The notes below the pieces were generated by a model, which saw only the letters and a list, made by a program, of their open reading frames with translations, was not told the DNA's origin and searched no databases. From NCBI GenBank assembly GCA_910574745.1, contig CAJTCE010000009.1, positions 2,732 to 66,731 of the forward strand: DNA of 64,000 bases, read 5' to 3'. This document shows positions 33,133-41,846 of the stretch, in pieces; positions within the stretch are counted from its first letter, which is position 1; each line of letters starts with the position of its first letter. Source of the stretch: Lachnospiraceae bacterium (lineage in GTDB: Bacteria; Bacillota; Clostridia; Lachnospirales; Lachnospiraceae). A program made the translations under genes and the position numbers.

Positions 33133-33894
33133 CTACTTTCGCATAAACTCCGTAACATGCTTCCTCATCCAGATCGGAAACATATTCCTCTGGCAGGCGG
33201 GATTTTTCCTCTGTTCAATGCCGATGGTATCAAAGAACGTAATCCATAGCTTAGTATATTCATCCTGGTATTCTTCCGTTTTTGACAAGCTTTTGGCCTC
33301 CTCATCCGTCAAAAACTGCAGATAAAAGTCCTGATTGACCGGATGGATAGCGGCAATTTTGCGATTGTCGTCCATAATAATCCAATGCTCCGAAGGCATT
33401 CTGTCCTGAAAGTGCTCTGCCACAGGCATAAGCACATTGTTTTTGGGCTCTATGTGGCTGACGTAAACCTTCCCCTCTATGGCATTAAAACGCACAAACT
33501 CCCTGAAAAAGTGAGCTTCATTGCCCACGTTCCGTCTAAGCTCCATGGTACGGATAACAGGAGGATAGGAAAGCATGGACATAACTTTTCTGCCATAAGC
33601 AAACCCCAGAATCAGAAAACGATATATGGTATCAAGGGCGTCCGGAGCGTTGGAAAGGGAGGCATAAAAAATATGAACATAGGCTTCCTCGGATATTTTG
33701 TTCCGTATGGAGCGTACAACCATTTCCGTCTTATGTGCATCCGGCTCCACATGAATATATTCACAAAATAGATCAGGCTGTACAACAGGACCTTTTAAAA
33801 GCTTTACGTTGTCATGTCCCCGTTTGCTTGCCCATGCATCATAAATACAGGTCATGATGCTTTCAAAATCATCATTGCAGGTAAAAACCGTCAT
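33133..33894 (-). CDS. Probable DNA-repair/metabolism protein (TIGR03915 family)
   Basis: The 253-residue protein opens MTVFTCNDDFESIMTCIYDAW and contains VQPDLFCEYIHVEPDAHK, YRFLILGFAYGRKV, HFFREFVRFNAIEGKVYVSHIEPKNNVL and PSEHWIIMDDNRKIAAIH. These are the marks of the TIGR03915/DUF4130 family, always found with a radical-SAM partner and sometimes fused to uracil-DNA glycosylase. ATG 33894 with GGAG upstream is preferred over an in-frame TTG at 33906. The partner gene lies about 100 bp upstream, and together they probably act in DNA repair or modification. The chemistry is unknown. Confidence 0.85.
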   Translation of the reverse strand: MTVFTCNDDFESIMTCIYDAWASKRGHDNVKLLKGPVVQPDLFCEYIHVEPDAHKTEMVVRSIRNKISEEAYVHIFYASLSNAPDALDTIYRFLILGFAYGRKVMSMLSYPPVIRTMELRRNVGNEAHFFREFVRFNAIEGKVYVSHIEPKNNVLMPVAEHFQDRMPSEHWIIMDDNRKIAAIHPVNQDFYLQFLTDEEAKSLSKTEEYQDEYTKLWITFFDTIGIEQRKNPACQRNMFPIWMRKHVTEFMRK

Positions 33895-34001
33895 ATCCGT
33901 CTCCAATCCAAAAACAATTCCTCAGTGCGGCGCAAAACAAAAGGTTACCCTCTGCCGCGTTTTATCCGCCGCTCCCCTGTTTCTTTTGCACTGCATTTTC
34001 C

Positions 34002-35438
34002 TCAGCCAACCCCAAAATCATCAAAAAGAGACATCTGTTTAAAATTATTTTGATGGGCAATCTGCCAGTTTTCCTTGGAATTGGTGGCTGTCAGCTGTCT
34101 GGTAATATACTGCTCTTCAATGGGGGTATGATACATCATTTTACCCCCGCAGGTAATAAAATAGTGCGCCCTTTTTAAAACCACGCCCATTTTCTTTAAG
34201 GTATCAAAATCCAGACTGCCAAAGCGTCGGGCTTGCATGATCCTGCCCGCCGACCTGGGACCTACTCCGGGAATGCGGAGAATCAAGTCGTAGGGAGCGG
34301 TCTGAATCTCTATGGGAAATAATTCCAGATGGCGCAAAGCCCAATCGCACTTAGGGTCAAGCTGTTCATTGAAATTGGGCTTATCCTCCGAAAGAAGCTC
34401 ATCCGCCTGAAAGCCGTAAAAACGCAGAAGCCAATCCGCCTGGTAGAGCCTGTGCTCCCTCAAAAGAGGCGGCGGCGTCCCAATGGCAGGAAGATTGGCG
34501 TCCTCATTGATCGAAACGTAGGCCGAATAGAAGACCCGCTTCAAATCATAAGACTGATAAAGCTTCTGGGTGGTCTGAATCAAATGGTAATCCGTTTCCC
34601 CGCTGGCTCCTATGATCATCTGGGTGCTCTGTCCCGCCGGGGCAAAGGGTCTTGTAAGCTTATCCTTAGTCAGGGAAGGAGAGAGGGTTTTCTTCTCAAG
34701 AAGCTGTCCCTGACCGTCTTGCCCTGCTTCTATACGCTGACCTGTAAAAATGCTGTTTTCCAAATAGCGGTTGCCTCTGCTTCTCTCCATCCTGGCGTCC
34801 TTGCCAATGGCAAGCCTGTGGGACGCAATGGTGCTGCTTACCTTCCCCATGGGATTTAAGATCGTCTGAAAGCTTTTGTTGGGCGCAAGCTTCTGAAGGC
34901 TTTCCGCCGTGGGCAGCTCTAAATTAACGCTGATGCGGTCGGCCAGATAGCCAGCCGCGGCAAGGAGTTCATCAGGTGCACCGGGAATCGCCTTTACGTG
35001 GATATAGCCGTTAAACTTATACTGATCACGCAATAGCATCAGCGTTTCACATATCTTTTCCATGGTATAGGCAGGGTTCTTTAGTACCCCTGAGCTTAAA
35101 AACAGACCTTCGATATAATTCCTCTTATAAAACTCCGTAGTAATCCTGCAAATCTCATCCGGGGTAAAAGTAGTCCTGACTACATCGTTGGAGCAACGGT
35201 TGATGCAATACTTGCAGTCATAAATACAGTGATTGGTCATGAGAATCTTTAAAAGGGAAATGCAGCGCCCGTCAGAGGCGAAGCTGTGACAGATTCCGCA
35301 GGCTCTTGTATTCCCCAAAAAGCCCTCCTTGCCCTTCCTGTCCACGCCGCTTGAGGTACACGCCACATCATATTTGGCTGCGTCCGCTAATATATGAAGT
35401 TTTTCTTCTAATGATATTTCCTGGATTAATTCGTTCAT
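34002..35438 (-). CDS. Putative DNA modification/repair radical-SAM protein (TIGR03916 family)
   Basis: The 478-residue enzyme starts MNELIQEISLEEKLHILADA at 35438. The radical-SAM cluster motif is CIYDCKYC (Cys71, Cys75, Cys78), after RACGICHSFASDGRCISL with extra cysteines. Near the end a helix-hairpin-helix (LRIPGVGPRSAGRIMQARR) suggests DNA binding. Family members occur with TIGR03915 proteins, as here. No SD precedes the start; instead a TATAAT ends only 6 bases before the ATG, so the mRNA may be leaderless. A LexA-like box lies in the promoter, which supports a role in the SOS response. Confidence 0.88.
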   Translation of the reverse strand: MNELIQEISLEEKLHILADAAKYDVACTSSGVDRKGKEGFLGNTRACGICHSFASDGRCISLLKILMTNHCIYDCKYCINRCSNDVVRTTFTPDEICRITTEFYKRNYIEGLFLSSGVLKNPAYTMEKICETLMLLRDQYKFNGYIHVKAIPGAPDELLAAAGYLADRISVNLELPTAESLQKLAPNKSFQTILNPMGKVSSTIASHRLAIGKDARMERSRGNRYLENSIFTGQRIEAGQDGQGQLLEKKTLSPSLTKDKLTRPFAPAGQSTQMIIGASGETDYHLIQTTQKLYQSYDLKRVFYSAYVSINEDANLPAIGTPPPLLREHRLYQADWLLRFYGFQADELLSEDKPNFNEQLDPKCDWALRHLELFPIEIQTAPYDLILRIPGVGPRSAGRIMQARRFGSLDFDTLKKMGVVLKRAHYFITCGGKMMYHTPIEEQYITRQLTATNSKENWQIAHQNNFKQMSLFDDFGVG

Positions 35439-35444
35439 ATATCC

Positions 35445-35473
35445 ATTATACAAACACATGTTCGATTTTGCAA
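35445..35473 (-). promoter_or_regulatory. Promoter with embedded LexA-like SOS box
   Basis: On the minus strand TTGCAA (35473-35468), a 17-bp spacer and TATAAT (35450-35445). The spacer contains CGAACATGTGTTTG (35464-35451), one mismatch from the Gram-positive LexA consensus CGAACRNRYGTTYG core GAAC-N4-GTTC. LexA binding would block the promoter. Confidence 0.75.
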
Positions 35474-35530
35474 GCAGAAAATTTTCCCAGCAGAAAGCTA
35501 TCTATCCGGAAAGACTAAAAAAGAGGAGAA

Positions 35531-35565
35531 ACTGAAAAAGAGACAGGCCAAAAACTCCCTGTCTC
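35531..35565 (-). terminator. Terminator of the RpiB-to-HPr operon
   Basis: GAGACAGG (35540-35547) pairs with CCTGTCTC (35558-35565). On the minus strand the stem is followed by TTTTTC. It lies 49 bp after the last gene of the operon. Confidence 0.75.
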
Positions 35566-35613
35566 ACTTTTCAAGTCTTTTTACACTTCTGAATGTCAAA
35601 AGTTTCTTCTTTA

Positions 35614-35850
35614 TTATTGATTTTCCATAAAAAACTGACAAAGTCTCTGCAGATCTTCTTCCTCACTTGCCACAATTTCCAAATGAAGATCCTCGCTTTT
35701 TGAAAAAATCTGTCCCATGGATAAAAACTGACAAAGCTTTGATTTTAAATTCAAACGGTCTCCTTCTCCGGTAAGAAGTTCAACACGTCCTTTGCAGCTG
35801 TCAACTATTTTAAAAAATTCCGGGATGTTCGTTACCTTTTCAACCTTCAT
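35614..35850 (-). CDS. HPr-like protein without the active-site histidine
   Basis: The 78-residue protein has the size and C-terminal pattern of PTS phosphocarrier HPr (LNLKSKLCQFLSMGQIFSKSEDLHLEIVASEEEDLQRLCQFF), where KSK/Q...L and the acidic last helix match. The segment that should hold GLHARPA reads NIPEFFKIV, so His15 is absent and phosphotransfer by PEP is not possible. Ser46-like regulation is also unclear. It follows the GntR gene by 11 bp as the last gene of the operon. A regulatory or sensing role is likelier than transport. Confidence 0.75.
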   Translation of the reverse strand: MKVEKVTNIPEFFKIVDSCKGRVELLTGEGDRLNLKSKLCQFLSMGQIFSKSEDLHLEIVASEEEDLQRLCQFFMENQ

Positions 35851-35861
35851 AGTTTCTCCTT

Positions 35862-36575
35862 CTATAGCGCATAATAATCGGAATCCTTAGATATCCCTTC
35901 TATTCTTAATGCAAGATTATCATGCAGCCTTTGCTGTAGCAGACGGGCCTCTCCGTTTTTGAGCGCCTCAATATAGCTATAATGCTCTGCGATCATTTTA
36001 TCCGCCCCTCCGTTATTTTTTACTACATCGCGTCCATATATAAGTTTGAAAAATGAAAGGGTATCCCACAGGGATTCAATAACCGCGCACACTCTGTCCA
36101 TACCGCTGATGGAATAAATGGCAAAATGGAACTTTCTGTTTTGCAGATACAGCATTTTTGCATCCAGCTCAGGTTCTTTTACGATACGAATATATTCTTC
36201 ATGGATTTTTTCCAGCTCTTCAATGTCTTCTTTCGTAATATTTTTACAGGATCTTTCAGCCACAAGGGGCTCTAACGCCTGGCGCATCTGATAAATCTGA
36301 AGGACGTCCTCCTGTGTCAGGGACACTAATCTCATACCCACATAGGGCGCTGATTCTGCAAGTCCCATTTTTTCCAGGCCGCTTAGGGCTTCTCTTATGG
36401 GCATCCGACTTACTCCGAGCTGTCTGGCAATTTCTTCTGTATTAAGCTTTTCTCCCATCTTCAGCGTCCCATCCATAATCCAGTCCATCAGCTTGCTTAA
36501 TACCTGCATAGGCAGGGTATCCTTCTGCAGCATTACAGAATCGTTCTGATGCATTGTTACACGGTTACTCATCAT
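35862..36575 (-). CDS. GntR-family regulator (FadR subfamily, FCD domain)
   Basis: The 237-residue protein has an N-terminal winged helix (LSKLMDWIMDGTLKMGEKL, EEIARQLGVSRMPIREALSGLEKMGL) and an all-helical FCD effector domain (DVLQIYQMRQALEPLVAERS, LYLQNRKFHFAIYSISG, AEHYSYIEALKNGEARLLQQRLHDNL). FCD regulators often respond to sugar acids or small carboxylates, which suits the genes upstream. The start is one of two adjacent ATG codons. It probably regulates its own operon. Confidence 0.88.
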   Translation of the reverse strand: MMSNRVTMHQNDSVMLQKDTLPMQVLSKLMDWIMDGTLKMGEKLNTEEIARQLGVSRMPIREALSGLEKMGLAESAPYVGMRLVSLTQEDVLQIYQMRQALEPLVAERSCKNITKEDIEELEKIHEEYIRIVKEPELDAKMLYLQNRKFHFAIYSISGMDRVCAVIESLWDTLSFFKLIYGRDVVKNNGGADKMIAEHYSYIEALKNGEARLLQQRLHDNLALRIEGISKDSDYYAL

Positions 36576-36602
36576 GGTTTAACTCTTTTACTTTCTCAAT
36601 AT

Positions 36603-37208
36603 TTACAGACCGAGCCTTTCAACCAGTTTATTCAGGATAGCAACCTGCGCCGTCTCTTCCACCAGCTCCGCCACGTGTTCCGCGGACAAAGGATCCTTTC
36701 CCATAGCCACCACCCCGTGGTCTGCCAGAAGAAATGCAGATATATCAGGTGTCTTTCGGAACATTTCTTCTACCATGGGAATATCCTCAGGGCGGACCAT
36801 AGCCCCATGAACATCCAGTGTGGGATAATCTGCCGGATTTTTAAGCCGTGCATGCCATGTTACAAGGGGTAAATCTTTTTTGGACGATGACCACCCGATT
36901 GCATAAGGAGAATGTACATGTACTACCGCATGAATGTCCGACCTCAGTCTGTAAATATAACCATGTAGTAAAGCTTCTCTTGTAGGCTTTCCTTGTCCTT
37001 CAATTAAGTTTCCGTCAAAATCCGTAATTAAAAACCCCTCCGGCGTACAATCCCCCAGGGAACCTCCGCTTGCTTTTACAAGCATCGTCTCCGTTCCGGG
37101 AATCCTGGCGCTGACGTTCCCGCCGCTGCCAGTCTGTATACCCCTATTATAAGCTCTTTTACTTGCAATCACAAGATTTTCTGCTATTTTATATACTTCC
37201 TCTGTCAT
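36603..37208 (-). CDS. Class II aldolase/adducin family protein
   Basis: The 201-residue enzyme fits the class II aldolase fold. It has TGSGGNVSARIPGTETMLVKASGG, then the zinc site HVHSPYAIGWSS, and LADHGVVAMGKDP carrying the third His; Glu in TREALLHGYIY is the expected metal/proton residue. Related enzymes are L-fuculose-1-P and L-rhamnulose-1-P aldolases, ribulose-5-P 4-epimerase and 2-oxo-tetronate-4-P decarboxylase (OtnC). ATG 37208 is chosen because GAGAGG stands 8 bp upstream. Context with sugar-acid genes favours cleavage or decarboxylation of a phosphorylated sugar acid. Confidence 0.86.
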   Translation of the reverse strand: MTEEVYKIAENLVIASKRAYNRGIQTGSGGNVSARIPGTETMLVKASGGSLGDCTPEGFLITDFDGNLIEGQGKPTREALLHGYIYRLRSDIHAVVHVHSPYAIGWSSSKKDLPLVTWHARLKNPADYPTLDVHGAMVRPEDIPMVEEMFRKTPDISAFLLADHGVVAMGKDPLSAEHVAELVEETAQVAILNKLVERLGL

Positions 37209-37226
37209 ACACATTTCCTCTCATTC

Positions 37227-38477
37227 TCAATAAGTAAAGTCAGCCGGCAGCTTTCCCTTGCTTTTCATTTCTTCAATCATATAATAGGCTGCCTTGATAC
37301 CAAATTCCTTTGTATCAAGATTATGAGGAATCAAAATGACCTCCACATTATCATTGACATTGTCTACAATGGTCCGGATCAGGACATTATCCGTTTCCGG
37401 AGAATACAGCTCTTCGCCTTCTTTGGTATTATGACGCATACCCTTTGTAGGAATCAAAAGCTTTACGGGATAAGTCACCTTGCTGAGCCGTTCCGAGAGA
37501 ATCCTGCCCAGCTCTTCCGCTTCTTTGGGAAGAATCTTGATATGGGCGGTATTTGCATTGTGCAGCATATGCTTTCTTTCATCCATCCGGTCCGGAAGCT
37601 CATTTGTGCCAAAATCCACAAAGTCCAAGCCTCCAAGGCTGATGACTAAAGGAAGCTTTCTGTCTACGGACTTGACTAATCTGACGCTCGCCTTCGGTCC
37701 ATAGGAAAAACCGCCTCCAAAGTATTCGCTTGTCAATTCATGAAGCGTCAGATCCAGAATTCCGTCAACCAGTCCGTTGGCAGCCATATCCTCCATTGTT
37801 GCGCCGCCTACCCCGGTAGCATGAAAGCCGATAACCTCCATCCCTGCCTTTTCCAGCTCTTCCACCGCCGCGGCCGCTCCGTTATTGGTAACTCCCATCA
37901 AGGTTACCGCCACAACGGGTTTTTCTCCTTTTTCGAGAACCTTTCCCGCAAATTTGACCATACCCACGCAGCAGGCGCAGGCATTTGATATTACCTGCCT
38001 TGTAACGATATTCAGACCTGTAAAGTCACAGATAGCCGGCATAACGGTAATATCCTTGTCTCCTACCACCAGATCAAATTTTCTGGTTCCGCTGGCCACC
38101 GTAGTAGCCATGACCTTGGGAAATCCGATGGGGAGCCTCTGCATGGCGTTAGCGGCCATAACCGTATTCTGCAGTCCTCCCACGGAAATGATTCCGTCTA
38201 TCTTTCCCTCTCCATACAGCTTTTCAACATATGCGGCAACGGCGTCTTTCATGAAATCAATCTTTTCGCCTTTTGTTTTAGGTTCCATTTCTGACCAGGG
38301 AGTTCCGAAAGCTTCTGCAATCTCTTCCCTTGAGATATCAAAATGATAGGAGGGGGCGGGCCCGGTGGCAGTATTGACCACCAGTCCCTTTAAGCCCGCT
38401 TTTTCGATGAACTCTTTAATAAATTTTGCCTCTTTATGTTTTGTATCACAGCTTTCTATAATTGCAATTGTTTTCAT
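37227..38477 (-). CDS. Tm-1-like ATP-binding domain protein (UPF0261)
   Basis: The 416-residue protein matches UPF0261/Tm-1-like proteins: MKTIAIIESCDTKHKEAKFI, IDGIISVGGLQNTVMAANAM, GFPKVMATTVASGTRKFDLVVGDKDITVMPAICDFTGLN, GNACAC-type stretch SNACACCVGMVKFAG, and VIGFHATGVGGATMEDMAANG. Plant Tm-1 binds ATP through this domain, but the bacterial reaction is unknown. Start 38477 has AAAGGGTG upstream. In bacteria these genes often sit beside class II aldolase genes, as here, which suggests a joint role in sugar-acid breakdown. Confidence 0.85.
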   Translation of the reverse strand: MKTIAIIESCDTKHKEAKFIKEFIEKAGLKGLVVNTATGPAPSYHFDISREEIAEAFGTPWSEMEPKTKGEKIDFMKDAVAAYVEKLYGEGKIDGIISVGGLQNTVMAANAMQRLPIGFPKVMATTVASGTRKFDLVVGDKDITVMPAICDFTGLNIVTRQVISNACACCVGMVKFAGKVLEKGEKPVVAVTLMGVTNNGAAAAVEELEKAGMEVIGFHATGVGGATMEDMAANGLVDGILDLTLHELTSEYFGGGFSYGPKASVRLVKSVDRKLPLVISLGGLDFVDFGTNELPDRMDERKHMLHNANTAHIKILPKEAEELGRILSERLSKVTYPVKLLIPTKGMRHNTKEGEELYSPETDNVLIRTIVDNVNDNVEVILIPHNLDTKEFGIKAAYYMIEEMKSKGKLPADFTY

Positions 38478-38508
38478 AGGCATCACCCTTTATTCCTTTA
38501 TCAGTCTG

Positions 38509-39513
38509 TCAGCTGAGACTAAAATACTTCGTTTCCGCCCGTTTTGCGGCTTTCTTTGCATCTTTATCAATGATTGCGCTCTTGTATTCCTCAAATACGA
38601 AATCGCCATCCTTTTTGCCGATGACCGGAAGCTTATTATCATGGGAGTCCTCATATTTTTCTACCGCTGCGGATAAAATCGTATCGTGGGCAAGCAGAAG
38701 ATGCTTATGGGGATCAACTCCGGCTTCCTTACAACGGCGCAGCGTATCCCGGAGAGTCTTCCATGCCGCCACAATATCCACATAACGTCCGGGAGGACAG
38801 ATATCGTAATGCAGCTCATCCTGCATATCCTTGGGTGCATCTATATTTCCCATGACGAAAACGGAATCTCCTACGCAGAAGTACGGTCCCTCTTCGGTTT
38901 CAACCACAACCGTCATATGGCCCGGGCAATGGCCGAAGGATTCATATACGCTTACTCCCGGAACAATTTCTGCTTCTCCCTTTACCGTTTCAAAGCGTTC
39001 ATATACGCCGGGCTGATCATAAGGTGCAATAAATTTGTCGCCGCAGGTTGTATCCCCGTCCTTTGCGATAATGGGTCTGCAATAGGATTTGTAATGTAAC
39101 GGAACCGGGTCATGAGCATAATTCCATTCTACCTCATTACAGATAAAACGGGCTTTTGTAAATTTTTCAAGGTAGAAAACGTGGTCCCAGTGAAGGTGTG
39201 TAAACAATACAATGTCCACATCCGAGGGTTTATAGCCTACCTGTGCCAGCCGGGATTCAATATCGTCGATACCCGGCCTCTGAAGGGAAGGACCGTGATG
39301 ATATTTGTCCGCATGCTCTGTCCATGACATGCCGGTATCTACTAAAACCAGCTTTTCTCCTCCTTCTATTAAAAACGTAAAATCGGGAAGCTGATCGGAA
39401 TCGTTTGAAATTCCCAGTTTCTCCACATATTTCTTGCAGGAAAAATGATACCAGTACTCCAATGGTTTAGTGGGGATGTAGCCTGAATTAAGTGGTCTGA
39501 TTGTTAATGACAT
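38509..39513 (-). CDS. Metallo-beta-lactamase-fold hydrolase (N-acyl homoserine lactonase-like)
   Basis: The 334-residue enzyme has the MBL zinc motifs VLFTHLHWDHVFYL (HxHxDH), GHCPGHMTVVVETEEG (second His) and VGDSVF (Asp), with a final His in LLLAHDTIL. It resembles the lactonase branch by the opening TIRPLNSGYIPTKPLEYW and DFTFLIEGGEKLVLVDTGM. Placed among sugar-acid genes, it may open a sugar lactone. Quorum quenching is unlikely in this operon. The start has GAGAGGA upstream. Confidence 0.82.
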   Translation of the reverse strand: MSLTIRPLNSGYIPTKPLEYWYHFSCKKYVEKLGISNDSDQLPDFTFLIEGGEKLVLVDTGMSWTEHADKYHHGPSLQRPGIDDIESRLAQVGYKPSDVDIVLFTHLHWDHVFYLEKFTKARFICNEVEWNYAHDPVPLHYKSYCRPIIAKDGDTTCGDKFIAPYDQPGVYERFETVKGEAEIVPGVSVYESFGHCPGHMTVVVETEEGPYFCVGDSVFVMGNIDAPKDMQDELHYDICPPGRYVDIVAAWKTLRDTLRRCKEAGVDPHKHLLLAHDTILSAAVEKYEDSHDNKLPVIGKKDGDFVFEEYKSAIIDKDAKKAAKRAETKYFSLS

Positions 39514-39540
39514 AATGATTTCCTCTCTTTCTTTTTATGA

Positions 39541-40536
39541 TTATTCTGTTTTTTCCTCTTGGGCTTCATCGGAATAAATGCCCAGCTTTTTCTTTTTCAT
39601 ATGCTTATCGCACATGGATGTAATGATAGGCGCGGTAAATGCCGTAACAATTGCTGATACAGCAACCTGCGCCGTAGCCGCATCGGCATAGGGCTGCCAT
39701 GCGGGATCAACCTCCGCAACGGATACCGGCACGCTTGTTGCATTTGCCGCTGTGGTTCCGATTGCTGCGCCCATTGCATTCCTCTTCTTTTTGGGAAGGA
39801 AAAGCTGGAATACAAAGTAAAATACGAAGGCCGTAAGCGCTGAAATGATCGCAAGGACAATACCTGCCACCCCGCCCTTTGCAAGACTTGACAAGCTCAT
39901 GCCTGCTCCAATGGGAATCATCATAAAAAATGTAATGATAGGCATTGCATCCGCTGCAACCTTCCTAAAGGTTTCATCCAGATTTCCCCAGACGATTCCG
40001 ATGATCAACGGAATCAGCGTAGCGACAAACGCATTGAAGGGAATGGACGCCATACCGGCAGTTCCCATTGCGATCATAGTAAAAAAGGGACCGTCATTCA
40101 GCGACAAGATAGAAATTGCGCCTGCGTCGGTTTCATCTCCATACTGTTGTGCAAGTCCCAGATACAAACCGCCTGCCGAGTTAGTCAGCGCAGCGATGAT
40201 CGCCATAGGCGTGATACCTGCAAATCCTGCTATCCCGCACAGCTTTGAAACGGTCAGTCCCAGACCGACGCCTAAGACAAATTTCATAGCCGTTAAGACA
40301 AAGCCTTTATACAGGGGCATGCCGATTTTTTTAACGTTAATGGACGCGCCGTTTAGTAAAAGGAACATTCCCAACAAACAAGCGGTTCCGCTTTTGAACA
40401 TTCCGGTAGTAAAACCGCCGATTTCCAGCGCGCCCGGAATAAACGTATTACATAGCACCCCTACCAGCATGGGAACGATGATCAGTCCTCCAGGGATTTT
40501 CTGCATCAGCCTAAAAAAACTTTTCTTTTCTTTCAT
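39541..40536 (-). CDS. kdgT: 2-keto-3-deoxygluconate permease family transporter
   Basis: The 331-residue membrane protein has about ten helices and the KdgT-family pattern: MQKIPGGLIIVPMLVGVLCNTFIPGALEIGGFTTGMF, LAALTNSAGGLYLGLAQQYGDETDAGAISIL-like sequence, DGPFFTMIAMG, and AAIGTTAANATSVPVSVAEVDP. KdgT imports 2-keto-3-deoxy sugar acids by proton symport. Here it is the only transporter of the operon, so the substrate is probably a related keto-deoxy or short sugar acid. The start has AAGGAGGA upstream. Confidence 0.88.
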   Translation of the reverse strand: MKEKKSFFRLMQKIPGGLIIVPMLVGVLCNTFIPGALEIGGFTTGMFKSGTACLLGMFLLLNGASINVKKIGMPLYKGFVLTAMKFVLGVGLGLTVSKLCGIAGFAGITPMAIIAALTNSAGGLYLGLAQQYGDETDAGAISILSLNDGPFFTMIAMGTAGMASIPFNAFVATLIPLIIGIVWGNLDETFRKVAADAMPIITFFMMIPIGAGMSLSSLAKGGVAGIVLAIISALTAFVFYFVFQLFLPKKKRNAMGAAIGTTAANATSVPVSVAEVDPAWQPYADAATAQVAVSAIVTAFTAPIITSMCDKHMKKKKLGIYSDEAQEEKTE

Positions 40537-40589
40537 CCGCTTTTCCTCCTTGACATTTATTTTTTGTTTATAAGCTTTACCTTTGATAT

Positions 40590-41372
40590 CTACATTTTTT
40601 CTCTATATGCCTTTTCTGCCGACCGGATCAATGCGTTGAATTTATCCGCGTCCCATGCGCAGCGTCCTACAAAAAGGCCGTCTATGGAAGGCTGTACGAT
40701 CAACGATTCTGCATTTTGGGGATTCACGCTCCCGCCATATAGCACCGGAATTTCTTCTCCTGCAAGACCAAAAAGATCCCTTAAGGTTTCCTTTATTATT
40801 TTGTGCATATTTTCTGCATATCCGGAGGTTGCCGGAACACCGTTTACCCCAATAGACCAGACCGGTTCATATGCCACCCAGAGATTCTTTCCTTTTTCTG
40901 CGTCCACATTATAAAATCCTACTTTCAGCTGGGTTCTTAATACCTCTTCGGCAATGCCGTAATTTTTTTCTTCCTCTGTTTCCCCCACGCAGAGCAACGC
41001 TTTGAATCCATGATTTAATGCAGCTCTTACCTTTCTATTTTCTTCTGCATCATATTCTCCGAAAACATGCCTGCGTTCGGAATGACCGATCATTACCAGA
41101 TTGATCCCCAATTCTTCCAGCATACGGGGCGAAATCTCTCCCGTAAACTGTCCTTCATCCTCCCAGCACATATTTTGCGCTCCTAAGCGAATAAGCTTTT
41201 CATCAATACATTTTACCGCATCCGACAGAGCCGTATAGGAAGGAATGATAAAAATCTCCATTTCTTCGCGATTCAGGTCTTTTGTATTGTCAATAAGCCT
41301 TTGCAAATATGATTTTGTTTCTTTAATTCCTTTATACATTTTTAAATTACTTCCAAAATACAGCTTCTTCAT
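40590..41372 (-). CDS. Triose-phosphate isomerase family protein (possible tetrulose-phosphate isomerase)
   Basis: The 260-residue protein keeps the TPI catalytic set: the N-terminal Asn-Lys (GSNLKMYKG), His in MIGHSERR, and Glu in WVAYEPVWSIG, with the phosphate loops GVNGVPATSG and LYGGSVNPQN. The final sequence (VGRCAWDADKFNALI) and the variant opening SNLK rather than GNWK are unlike housekeeping TPI. Position next to an RpiB-like gene and inside a sugar-acid operon recalls EryH/LerI-type L-3-tetrulose-4-phosphate isomerases. ATG 41372 has AAAGGAG upstream. Plain TPI activity cannot be excluded. Confidence 0.85.
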   Translation of the reverse strand: MKKLYFGSNLKMYKGIKETKSYLQRLIDNTKDLNREEMEIFIIPSYTALSDAVKCIDEKLIRLGAQNMCWEDEGQFTGEISPRMLEELGINLVMIGHSERRHVFGEYDAEENRKVRAALNHGFKALLCVGETEEEKNYGIAEEVLRTQLKVGFYNVDAEKGKNLWVAYEPVWSIGVNGVPATSGYAENMHKIIKETLRDLFGLAGEEIPVLYGGSVNPQNAESLIVQPSIDGLFVGRCAWDADKFNALIRSAEKAYREKM

Positions 41373-41382
41373 AACGGCTCCT

Positions 41383-41823
41383 TTACCTGGCATTATCATA
41401 CTCTACAAATGCGTCTACTTTTTGTTGAGAAGGACAGCCCTTTGCAAATTCATTGGTTAGAAAGGCATCTATCATCTGCTCCCTGACTTTTTCTCCCGTA
41501 GTAAAGGCTCCCATACAAGCAATATTTGCGTCATTGCTCAGCCTTGCCCTTTCGGCGGAATAAACATCGGAAACTAACGCTGCATATGCCCCTTTCACTT
41601 TGTTTGCCGCAACGCAGACTCCTATGCCCGTACCGCAGATCAAAATTCCTCTGTCATATTCCTTTGCCGCCACACTTTCCGCAAGCCTGATGGCAGTATG
41701 GGCGTAAACGGGATCCGTGCTTCCAAAATCGGTTATCTCCCCGTAGCCTTGGTTTTGTATATACCTGATCAATTGTTCCTTTGCATCCTGTGCGTTGGGA
41801 TCACATCCTATTGCGATTTTCAT
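41383..41823 (-). CDS. RpiB/LacAB-family sugar phosphate isomerase
   Basis: The 146-residue protein opens MKIAIGCDPNA and has the RpiB blocks EITDFGSTDPVYAHTAIRLAESVA, GILICGTGIGVCVAANK (with the base Cys), YAALVSDVYSAERARLSNDANIACMG and TNEFAKGCPSQQKVDAF. RpiB-type enzymes interconvert aldose and ketose phosphates (ribose-5-P, allose-6-P, erythrose-4-P). It is the first gene of the operon and 10 bp ahead of the TPI-like gene. The pair resembles EryI/EryH of erythritol catabolism, which ends in D-erythrose-4-phosphate. The start has AAAGGAGGAG upstream. Confidence 0.88.
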   Translation of the reverse strand: MKIAIGCDPNAQDAKEQLIRYIQNQGYGEITDFGSTDPVYAHTAIRLAESVAAKEYDRGILICGTGIGVCVAANKVKGAYAALVSDVYSAERARLSNDANIACMGAFTTGEKVREQMIDAFLTNEFAKGCPSQQKVDAFVEYDNAR

Positions 41824-41846
41824 TTCAACTCCTCCTTTCCTTTGAA

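Noticed and set aside
38509-39513. Quorum-quenching lactonase
   Set aside because: The family name is suggestive, but the gene lies inside a sugar-acid operon and MBL folds are broad; only hydrolase is supported.
39845-40573. 242-residue plus-strand frame
   Set aside because: Antisense of the permease gene; its Pro/Ala-rich composition is a shadow of hydrophobic codons.
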